Assembly (NCBI GenBank): GCA_017883605.1
Contig: JADGNH010000091.1
Location: 1-7,801, forward strand
DNA from: Methanobacteriaceae archaeon
GTDB taxonomy: Archaea; Methanobacteriota; Methanobacteria; Methanobacteriales; Methanobacteriaceae
Length of the DNA: 7,801 nt
Direction: 5' to 3'
Below the pieces are notes generated by a model, which made no database searches, had not been told where the DNA came from, and saw nothing but the letters and a program-made list of their open reading frames with translations. The position numbers were made by a program, and so were the translations under genes. Shown here one piece after another: positions 1-4,922 of the stretch; the first letter of the stretch is position 1, and every line of letters begins with the position of its first letter.

Positions 1-333
1 TCTGTCGTTACAACTGGATAGGGCGAAAAATGAGGCTAAATTAGCTACCACACCGGACACTGGTTGAACGTTGGCATGGTCTGCGTTGTAAAGCTTTTTG
101 GAGAGGTCTATGGTGAGATTCTCCACCTGGTCGATGTAACCACAGCCTTCATAAAGCCTCTTGCAGGGCAGGCCCTCTGCATATCTGTGGGATAGATCAG
201 AAGCCAAAGCTTCTCTCACCTCCAAGCTGGTTATATTTTCACTGGCTATTAAGTTTATGCTATTTTCCATCCATTTATGGTGCTCTTTGGTGATTTCTTT
301 TATTTTAAGAGCGTATTTTTCGTTTTTGAACAT
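1..333 (-). CDS. glyA: Serine hydroxymethyltransferase, N-terminal part (3' end outside window)
   Basis: This is the first 111 codons of a PLP-dependent serine hydroxymethyltransferase, running off the left edge in frame. The enzyme interconverts serine and glycine while passing a one-carbon unit to a pterin; in methanogens the carrier is expected to be tetrahydromethanopterin rather than folate (family knowledge). Translating the minus strand gives hallmark family stretches: NLIASENITS at about 27-36, SDLSHRYAEGLP at 45-56, RLYEGCGYID at 59-68 and DHANVQPVSG at 85-94, which build the N-terminal part of the substrate and cofactor site. The PLP lysine lies in the missing part. The ATG at 333 is preceded by a strong GGAGG (340-344) with a 6-nt spacer, which fixes the start. 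The gene has its own TATA box, and its leader contains a tandem repeat with two T-tracts. The family assignment is secure; only completeness of the downstream part is unknown. Confidence 0.96.
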   Translation of the reverse strand, partial: MFKNEKYALKIKEITKEHHKWMENSINLIASENITSLEVREALASDLSHRYAEGLPCKRLYEGCGYIDQVENLTIDLSKKLYNADHANVQPVSGVVANLASFFALSSCNDR

Positions 334-360
334 TATCTTCCTCCAGATAAACGTTAGATG

Positions 361-417
361 ATAAAAAAAATCATGTCTCTATTCTCATGTATAAAAAAAT
401 CATGTCTCTATTCATGT
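361..417. repeat. Tandem direct repeat (30 + 27 bp) in the glyA leader
   Basis: Two adjacent near-identical copies lie at 361-390 and 391-417. The second lacks one A and a TC dinucleotide. Each copy carries an A-run (8 A at 363-370, 7 A at 393-399), which is a T-tract on the transcribed minus strand. The hexamer TCATGT occurs four times, starting at 371, 385, 400 and 412. The repeat lies between the presumed glyA TATA box and its ribosome binding site, so most of it would be transcribed. The repeat is seen directly; any regulatory role is inference. Confidence 0.9.
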
Positions 418-430
418 ATAAAATGCACCG

Positions 431-438
431 GATATAAA
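431..438 (-). promoter_or_regulatory. Putative TATA box of glyA
   Basis: The minus strand reads TTTATATC, close to the methanogen TATA consensus TTTATATA, with an A-rich stretch (GAAAATTA) just upstream that could act as a BRE. Transcription would start about 25 nt downstream, near 408-410, giving a leader of roughly 75 nt that includes the left repeat copy. A second, weaker TATA-like sequence is at 416-423. The background is very AT-rich, so this remains a candidate. Confidence 0.45.
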
Positions 439-522
439 TAATTTTCAAAAATAAATTGAAACTGTGGGTTACCCCCAAAAATATGGAGCTTTATTTTAAA
501 AAATTAATTGAAAACTAATTTC

Positions 523-556
523 TTATCTCAAAATAATTTTATCTCAAAAAAATAAT
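523..556. repeat. Short imperfect direct repeat
   Basis: TTATCTCAAAATAAT at 523-537 is repeated as TTATCTCAAAAAAATAAT at 539-556, with a 3-nt longer A-run in the second copy. It lies upstream of the glyA TATA box on the minus strand. It is probably a slippage product; a regulatory role is possible but unsupported. Confidence 0.6.
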
Positions 557-577
557 CAAAGACTACAGGGTTTTAAA

Positions 578-733
578 ATGTTTAAAGGGTTAATATTTGA
601 TGTTTATCCTATTTTAATAAAAATAAGGAATTATAAGTATAAAAAAATTATATATTATAATGTTTTTGTAACTAAAAATTTCATTTTAATATTAATCTTC
701 CCGGAAGAAGGTCTTGGTCTTCATCTCCTCTAA
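578..733 (+). pseudogene. Small plus-strand ORF, possible relic of a HAD-family hydrolase start
   Basis: A 51-codon ORF starts at ATG 578, with an AGGG (567-570) 7 nt upstream, and stops at TAA 731-733 inside the antisense of the DUF169 gene's 3' end. Its first 16 residues, MFKGLIFDVYPILIKI, closely resemble the N-terminus of haloacid-dehalogenase-like hydrolases, which typically read like a hydrophobic strand followed by FDVYGTLID. The nucleophile Asp of motif I would be D8. The following Gly-Thr is replaced by Pro-Ile, and none of the later HAD motifs (Thr/Ser, Lys, Asp-Asp) can follow because the ORF ends. After about residue 30 the sequence looks like translated AT-rich spacer. It may be the stump of a deleted gene or a chance match. 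The similarity is judged from memory of the family, not from an alignment. Confidence 0.3.
641..678 (-). terminator. T-tract terminator candidate after the DUF169 gene
   Basis: On the minus strand, downstream of the TAA at 694-692, there is a run of five T (678-674) and then a run of seven T (647-641). Archaeal RNA polymerase often terminates at such T-runs without needing a hairpin. No stable hairpin is visible here. Runs of this kind arise easily in this AT-rich gap, so confidence is low. Confidence 0.35.
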
Positions 734-1375
734 GTTGGCCACGATGCGGGATAGATCTGTTGCAGGGATGCTCACCATCACTTCTTCTGGTTTAACGTCC
801 ATATTTCTTCGGGATCCGATGTCTCCAAAGCCGTAGGTAACCTTTCCTGTGAGGTAGGGTACGGAAGCCATGGAGCTGCAGATGGGCCCGGAATCTGCCC
901 CCAGCCCATGTGATCCAGAGTCATAGGCATTGGCATGAAGCAACAGCATGGCCTGTTCAGAATTACACACCAGAAAGATCACATCCGGGTCGAAATCAGC
1001 TTTGTTAAGGGGTGAGAAGATTAAGGCCTGGAAGATACCAGGTTCCACAGCTAAATTATTCTGCCATGATCGCTGTACTGCAGGGATGCTCTTGTAGACA
1101 CCGGCCGGCACCAGGAAAGCTCCGCTCCGCACGTTTTTGGGGAATTCTTTGGGGTCTTTCAGGCCGGAATACCGGAGGCCTCCCATGCATTCCTCTTCTT
1201 CAGAGGTTGAATAGAATATTTCGCCTTTCATAGCCTTATCCAGTTTGGTGCAAAACCTTGATTTTCCTTCCTCCTTTGGAATATTTCTAGGTTCTCTGCT
1301 GACCCATTTGATGGCTACGGGTTCTCTTTCAAGTTTTAGAATTTTTTTTAATTTGCCGCCCAATTCTTGGTACAT
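692..1375 (-). CDS. DUF169 family protein, function unknown
   Basis: This is a complete 227-residue protein that I place in the DUF169 family (COG2043), common in methanogens and other anaerobes and without an established function. Supporting features are the N-terminal segment ending in EPVAIKW (18-24), the FC...AMKGEIFY block (41-55), ECMGGLRYSGL (62-72), a hydrophobic strand IFLVCNSEQAMLLLHA (133-148), CSSMASVPYL (166-175), GDIGSRR (184-190) and a late IPATDL (203-208). Cysteines are at 42, 63, 137 and 166; their spread could allow a metal or cluster site, but this is inference. There is no signal peptide or membrane helix, so it is probably cytoplasmic. The ATG at 1375 follows AAGGTGA with a 4-nt spacer, and a TATA box lies about 35 bp upstream. 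It sits in the same orientation between hdrA and glyA, but separate promoter and terminator signals suggest an independent unit. Confidence 0.85.
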   Translation of the reverse strand: MYQELGGKLKKILKLEREPVAIKWVSREPRNIPKEEGKSRFCTKLDKAMKGEIFYSTSEEEECMGGLRYSGLKDPKEFPKNVRSGAFLVPAGVYKSIPAVQRSWQNNLAVEPGIFQALIFSPLNKADFDPDVIFLVCNSEQAMLLLHANAYDSGSHGLGADSGPICSSMASVPYLTGKVTYGFGDIGSRRNMDVKPEEVMVSIPATDLSRIVANLEEMKTKTFFRED

Positions 1376-1409
1376 CCTTTCACCTTATTTTGATCAATGA
1401 TTTTTAGTG

Positions 1410-1417
1410 GATATAAA
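1410..1417 (-). promoter_or_regulatory. Putative TATA box of the DUF169 gene
   Basis: The minus strand reads TTTATATC, preceded by an A-rich GGAAAAATT that could serve as a BRE. The predicted start, about 25 nt downstream near 1387, leaves a short leader of about 12 nt that still includes the GGTGA ribosome binding site at 1380-1384. Position, consensus and spacing agree well. Confidence 0.5.
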
Positions 1418-1536
1418 AATTTTTCCATAATTATTATTAGAATCTAAAATTTTAGGAACAGTGAATAAAATGTGAATTTGACAAAAAATCTAATTTTAAT
1501 CATTTTTATTAGGATATAAGGATTTGGAATATAACA

Positions 1537-1572
1537 GGAAAATGAAGTAACAGTGGGAAATGAAGTAACAGT
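1537..1572. repeat. Perfectly abutting 18-bp tandem repeat
   Basis: GGAAAATGAAGTAACAGT (1537-1554) is followed immediately by GGGAAATGAAGTAACAGT (1555-1572), with one A-to-G difference. A looser third partial resemblance (GGAATATAACA) precedes it at 1526-1536. It lies about 120-160 bp upstream of the DUF169 TATA box and about 90 bp beyond the hdrA T-tract. It could be a paired protein-binding site or a slippage duplication. Confidence 0.9.
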
Positions 1573-1661
1573 CCATTCTAGAATCATTTAAAAACAATTA
1601 TTTTAAAATGGATTAATTATCAAAAATAAGTTTGAAGAAATAAGATTATTCTAATAGCCTG

Positions 1662-1692
1662 AAAAATAAAAAAAGAAAGGGTTTTTCACCCT
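1662..1692 (-). terminator. hdrA terminator: hairpin over the stop codon plus T-tract
   Basis: On the minus strand, AGGGT (1692-1688) and ACCCT (1682-1678) form a 5-bp stem with a 5-nt loop, followed at once by a T-rich run, TTTCTTTTTTTATTTTT (1678-1662). The stem overlaps the hdrA TAG codon (1693-1691). The stem is short, but the T-tract alone would be a good archaeal terminator. Confidence 0.65.
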
Positions 1693-3673
1693 ATTTTGAC
1701 GATTCTTGCATGGCAGCTTCGATCTGGGCCATTATCTGGGCAGTTCTGAAGTGCTGCTGATCCATTGCTCCGGATGGGCAGGCGGCTACACAGGTTCCGC
1801 ATCCCTTACACAGGGCTATGTTAACTTGGGCTTGTTCATCAATCCTTTCAATTGCACCGAATGGGCAGAGTTCTAAGCACACTTCACATCCACCGCATAC
1901 GTCGGTGTCCACAGCGGCCACAATAGGTTCGATTTCCACTTCACCTTTGACCATGGGTATGGCTGCTCTGGCTGCTGCACCCGATGCCTGTGCTACTGCG
2001 TCTGGAATATCTTTTGGTCCCTGGGATACTCCTGCAAGGTACACACCGTCAGTTAAGGTGTCAACAGGTCTGAGTTTGGGGTGAGCTTCCATTAGGAACC
2101 CGTCTGCACTTCTGGATAGACCTATGGTCTGTCTGAGTTGTTCAGAACCTTCTGGTGGCTGTAGACCCACAGAGAGGACCACCATATCGTAGTTGTACTC
2201 GGTTACTTTTCCGAGCATGGTGTCTTCTGCCCTGATGGTTAGGGTCTGGTCTGGGTTTTCCAGTACGGTTGCTGGTCGGCCTCTGATGAATTTGACGCCG
2301 TATTTTTCCTGTGATCGTTTGTAGAACTCTTCGAATCCTTTACCAAAGGCCCTGATATCCATGTAGTAAATGGCAACTTCGGTGTTAGGCTCGTGGTCTA
2401 TGATGAGCTGGGCGTTTTTCATGGCGTACATGCAGCACACTCTGGAACAGTATGGTTTGTCTATCTGCTCATCTCTGGAACCAACACACTGGATGAATGC
2501 AACGCTTTTTGGTGTTTCGCCGTCAGATGGTTTTACAACGTGTCCCTGGGTTGGTCCTGATGCGTTGATGTATCTTTCGAGCTCGAGACCGGTTATCACG
2601 TTTTGAGAGTCCTCGTAGATCCATTCTTTCTTCTCCGATGGGTCGTAGGGGTCGTAACCGGTGGCCACGATTATGGTTCCCACGTCCAGTTCGATTTCTT
2701 CTGGTTCCTGTTCGTGGTTTACTGCTCCTCTTTCACATACCTGGTCGCAGAGTTTACATTCTATACAGTAGTCCTTGTCTATGGTAGCTACCAGAGGTAC
2801 TGCCTGTGGGAATGCTATGTATGCTGCTTTGACCATACCGACTCCTTCATCGAAGTAGTTTGGCATTTCGATGGGACATACGTCTGAACAGCTTCCGCAT
2901 CCTACACAAGCCTCTTCATCTATGTATCTTGGTTTTTTCTCTACTTTGACCTTGAAGTTACCTATGTAACCGTCCACTTCTTTGACTTCTGAGTAGGATA
3001 AAAGTTCGATGTTCTCGTGTTTTCCTGCGTCCACCATCTTAGGTGCGAGGATACACATGGAACAGTCCAGTGTGGGGAAAGTTTTATCCAACTGGGCCAT
3101 TCTTCCGCCTATGGTTGGGTTTTTCTCTACCAGGTAGGTTTTGAATCCCATATCACCGAGGTCGAGTGCTGCCTGAATCCCGGCAACACCGGCACCTATA
3201 ACGAGAGCTTTGTCTGTAACTCCCACGGTTTCGGATTCCAGTGCTTCTAATAATCGTGCTTTTGCAACAGCCATTCTTACCAGGTCTTTTGCCTTTTCGG
3301 TTGCCTTTTCGGGTTCATTCATGTGAACCCAGGAGTCATGCTCCCTGATGTTTGCGAATTCAAAGAGGTAGGGGTTGAGTCCGGCTTCTTTGACTGCTCT
3401 TCTGAATGTTGGCTCGTGGAGCCTTGGTGAGCATGCTGCTACAACTACTCTGTTTACGCCCTTTTGTTTTATGTCATTCTGAACAAGGTTCTGTCCTGGA
3501 TCTGAACACATGTACTTGTATTCTTCAGACACGATAACGTTGGGCAATGTTGCTGCGTAATCTTTCACCGCGTCGATGTCAATTACACCGGCAATGTTGA
3601 TACCACAGTGACACACATATACTCCGATCTTTGGTTCTTCGGTTGTTTCTTGCTTTTTTTCTTCTTCTGCCAA
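1691..3673 (-). CDS. hdrA: CoB-CoM heterodisulfide reductase subunit A (FAD/iron-sulfur)
   Basis: HdrA carries the bifurcating FAD of the HdrABC-MvhADG complex, which couples H2-driven reduction of CoM-S-S-CoB to reduction of ferredoxin; it is cytoplasmic. The 660 residues match the usual family length. In order: an N-terminal domain with CHC at 21-23, C56 and C81; a thioredoxin-reductase-like FAD domain with GAGVAG at 160-165 and DCSMC at 203-207; an inserted ferredoxin pair (C256/259/262/266 and C303/306/309/313); a CVGSR...CSRVCC segment (C396, C409, C413, C414); a second FAD motif, DGVYLAGVSQGP, at 542-553; and a C-terminal ferredoxin (C593/596/599/603 and C622/625/628/632). C207 is, as I recall, the position of selenocysteine in some methanococci; here it is TGT. 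The start is TTG at 3673: a TAA stop abuts it upstream in frame, GGTGAT precedes it, and the next Met (55) would remove the CHC motif. hdrB and hdrC are not adjacent, as expected for Methanobacteriales. Codon choice looks more biased than in rpa (few ATA), fitting high expression. Confidence 0.98.
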   Translation of the reverse strand: MAEEEKKQETTEEPKIGVYVCHCGINIAGVIDIDAVKDYAATLPNVIVSEEYKYMCSDPGQNLVQNDIKQKGVNRVVVAACSPRLHEPTFRRAVKEAGLNPYLFEFANIREHDSWVHMNEPEKATEKAKDLVRMAVAKARLLEALESETVGVTDKALVIGAGVAGIQAALDLGDMGFKTYLVEKNPTIGGRMAQLDKTFPTLDCSMCILAPKMVDAGKHENIELLSYSEVKEVDGYIGNFKVKVEKKPRYIDEEACVGCGSCSDVCPIEMPNYFDEGVGMVKAAYIAFPQAVPLVATIDKDYCIECKLCDQVCERGAVNHEQEPEEIELDVGTIIVATGYDPYDPSEKKEWIYEDSQNVITGLELERYINASGPTQGHVVKPSDGETPKSVAFIQCVGSRDEQIDKPYCSRVCCMYAMKNAQLIIDHEPNTEVAIYYMDIRAFGKGFEEFYKRSQEKYGVKFIRGRPATVLENPDQTLTIRAEDTMLGKVTEYNYDMVVLSVGLQPPEGSEQLRQTIGLSRSADGFLMEAHPKLRPVDTLTDGVYLAGVSQGPKDIPDAVAQASGAAARAAIPMVKGEVEIEPIVAAVDTDVCGGCEVCLELCPFGAIERIDEQAQVNIALCKGCGTCVAACPSGAMDQQHFRTAQIMAQIEAAMQESSK

Positions 3674-3677
3674 TTAT

Positions 3678-3683
3678 ATCACC
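3678..3683 (-). promoter_or_regulatory. Ribosome binding site deciding the TTG start of hdrA
   Basis: The minus strand reads GGTGAT, then a 4-nt spacer, then TTG. This matches the methanogen anti-Shine-Dalgarno well and compensates for the weak start codon. With the in-frame TAA directly before the TTG, no earlier start is possible. Confidence 0.8.
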
Positions 3684-3726
3684 TATTCTAAAATCTATGA
3701 TAATTATCTTATGTTAATGGTGTAGG

Positions 3727-3741
3727 GTGGATCACTTCCAC
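3727..3741. other. Small inverted repeat in the hdrA leader
   Basis: GTGGA (3727-3731) and TCCAC (3737-3741) are separated by 5 nt and lie in the predicted 5' untranslated region of hdrA, about 55-70 nt before its start. It could be a small RNA hairpin or a protein site. A 5-bp stem is weak evidence. Confidence 0.35.
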
Positions 3742-3774
3742 TAATAAAGTTTTCTATTTATTTTTTTATACAAT

Positions 3775-3782
3775 ATTTATAT
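3775..3782 (-). promoter_or_regulatory. Putative TATA box of hdrA
   Basis: The minus strand reads CTATATAAATATTG around this site, with ATATAAAT as the core. The predicted transcription start is near 3752, giving a leader of about 80 nt. A second TATA-like stretch (GTATAAAAAAAT) is at 3760-3771 and would give a shorter leader. The radA terminator is upstream, so hdrA needs its own promoter and one of these is probably it. Confidence 0.5.
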
Positions 3783-3871
3783 AGTAGAAAGTTAGGGGTG
3801 CTGAGTTCAATTTTTAATCGATTCAAAAAGAACTGTTTTTTTAAAAGAATCTTTGAATAATCTTAAAATTA

Positions 3872-3919
3872 GAATATAATTAATAAAATAAATTAAGGGA
3901 ATCTAGTCCGTGATTCCCT
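3872..3919 (-). terminator. radA terminator: perfect 8-bp hairpin over the stop codon
   Basis: AGGGAATC (3896-3903) and GATTCCCT (3912-3919) are exact reverse complements around an 8-nt loop. On the minus strand this puts a GC-containing stem across the last codons and the TAG (3905-3903) of radA, followed by a T-rich stretch (TAATTTATTTTATTAATT, 3895-3878). The layout is that of an intrinsic terminator, though the T-tract is interrupted by A. Confidence 0.6.
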
Positions 3920-4838
3920 CAGTCACAATCTTAAATACAGACTCTCCCTCAGGAAGGTGTGGGCTGTCCACCAGTCTGGCAATCCTCTTCCCAGCCAGAC
4001 CTTTTTTGAGCCAGATCCGGTAGGTGGCTGCGTGGCCCAAAACATGCCCGCCAATGGCTTTGGTGGGGCTGCCGAAAAATGCGTCAGGACGGGCCTGCAC
4101 CTGATTCGTAACAAATACAGCTACATTATAAGTGTTGGCAATGTTCTGAAGTGTGTGAAGGTGTTGGTTCAGCTTTTGCTGCCTGCTTGCCAGTGATTCC
4201 CTTCCAATGTACTCTGCCCGGAAATGTGCTGTCAGAGAGTCCACTATGACCAGTCTAATGTTGGTACCGCCCTGTATTAGCTCATTTACCTTGTCTGCCA
4301 TGAGTATTTGATGGCTGGAGTTGAAGGCACGGGCAATATGTATTTTTTGCAGCACCTCTTCCAAGTCCAATCCTAATCCTTCAGCTATCTGGTCGATCCT
4401 CTCTGGTCGAAAGGTGTTTTCAGTGTCGATAAACACGCATTCACCACTTAGACCGCCCTTATCTGGGGGTAGTTGCACGGTGACTGCTAATTCATGAGAG
4501 ATTTGGCTTTTACCTGAGCCAAATTCTCCGAATACTTCGGTTATGGACTGGGTTTCTATACCTCCTCCTATGAGTTCGTCCAGGCCAGTACTCCCGGTGG
4601 TAATCCGGCCTACATCTTTTCTTCTTTCCATCACATCCAGGGCAGTTTCGAAATCAATTTGTTCAGCTTTTCTGGCTGCTTCAATAACTTTTTCTGCTAC
4701 TCCTTCACCAATTTCTGCCTTTACACTTAATTCCTTGGCAGTAGCGGTGGCCAATCGCATCATATCAGCGAAGCCGGCTTCTCTTAATTTTTGTGCTGTT
4801 TTCTCTCCAACACTCGGTAATTCTTCAAGTTCAACCAT
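3903..4838 (-). CDS. radA: DNA repair and recombination protein RadA
   Basis: RadA is the archaeal RecA/Rad51 homologue: it forms an ATP-dependent filament on single-stranded DNA and carries out homology search and strand exchange. The 311-residue length is normal. An N-terminal helix-hairpin-helix domain (LPSVGEKTAQKLREAGF, 7-23) is followed by a linker with the polymerisation motif FETA (63-66), the family stretch ITTGSTGLDELIGGG (79-93), Walker A GEFGSGKS (104-111), FIDTENTFRPERI (136-148), Walker B LVIVDS (196-201), the L1-region stretch SLASRQQKLNQHL (215-227), TNQVQARPDAFFG (244-256) and a Gly/His-rich L2-region stretch, AIGGHVLGHAATYR (261-274). All key residues are present. The ATG at 4838 has only a weak GGCGAT upstream. 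The gene follows rpa by 84 bp with no T-run of five or more between them, so co-transcription from the rpa promoter is likely, possibly with an internal TATA box. A hairpin terminator covers its stop codon. Confidence 0.98.
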   Translation of the reverse strand: MVELEELPSVGEKTAQKLREAGFADMMRLATATAKELSVKAEIGEGVAEKVIEAARKAEQIDFETALDVMERRKDVGRITTGSTGLDELIGGGIETQSITEVFGEFGSGKSQISHELAVTVQLPPDKGGLSGECVFIDTENTFRPERIDQIAEGLGLDLEEVLQKIHIARAFNSSHQILMADKVNELIQGGTNIRLVIVDSLTAHFRAEYIGRESLASRQQKLNQHLHTLQNIANTYNVAVFVTNQVQARPDAFFGSPTKAIGGHVLGHAATYRIWLKKGLAGKRIARLVDSPHLPEGESVFKIVTEGITD

Positions 4839-4866
4839 TTTTATCGCCTTTTTTAATCTTTTAAAC

Positions 4867-4874
4867 TTATATAA
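4867..4874 (-). promoter_or_regulatory. Possible internal TATA box before radA
   Basis: TTATATAA lies in the rpa-radA gap on the minus strand. A start 25 nt downstream would be near 4846, leaving an almost leaderless radA mRNA that begins inside the weak GGCGAT ribosome binding site. It could supplement read-through from rpa. Confidence 0.35.
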
Positions 4875-4922
4875 TTCTTTTAAATTTACAATTATTTTTT
4901 AATTACATACCTCAGATAAGGA

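Larger units (their letters stand above)
334..691. other. AT-rich gap between the DUF169 gene and glyA
   Basis: This 358-bp gap holds the glyA ribosome binding site, leader repeat and TATA box on its left side, and a T-tract terminator candidate for the DUF169 gene on its right side. A short plus-strand ORF resembling a HAD-hydrolase start lies between. Only 451-522 shows nothing I can name beyond AT-rich sequence with a small C-run (473-477). Confidence 0.7.
1376..1690. other. AT-rich gap between hdrA and the DUF169 gene
   Basis: This 315-bp gap contains the hdrA terminator tract at its right end, an 18-bp tandem repeat in the middle and the DUF169 promoter at its left end. I see no ORF or RNA gene in it. 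Confidence 0.7.

Noticed and set aside
161..361. Plus-strand 66-codon ORF with hydrophobic C-terminus
   Set aside because: It is antisense to the first codons of glyA, whose family motifs are unmistakable; it has no convincing ribosome binding site.
1012..1233. Plus-strand ORF of 73 codons
   Set aside because: It lies opposite the conserved DUF169 coding sequence and has no recognisable motif.
2603..2887. Plus-strand ORF of 94 codons rich in Phe, Val and Cys
   Set aside because: It is the reverse complement of the ferredoxin region of hdrA; its composition follows from the acidic and Cys codons of that gene.
3674..3902. Riboswitch or selenocysteine-type element near hdrA
   Set aside because: Only a 5-bp hairpin is visible, and hdrA uses TGT codons rather than in-frame TGA, so no SECIS element is expected.
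3923..4114. Minus-strand 63-codon ORF inside radA in another frame
   Set aside because: RadA motifs are continuous through this region in the main frame; no frameshift is needed.
4543..4902. Plus-strand ORF of 119 codons
   Set aside because: It is antisense to the first third of radA, Ser-rich in the way reverse-strand shadows often are, with no family resemblance.
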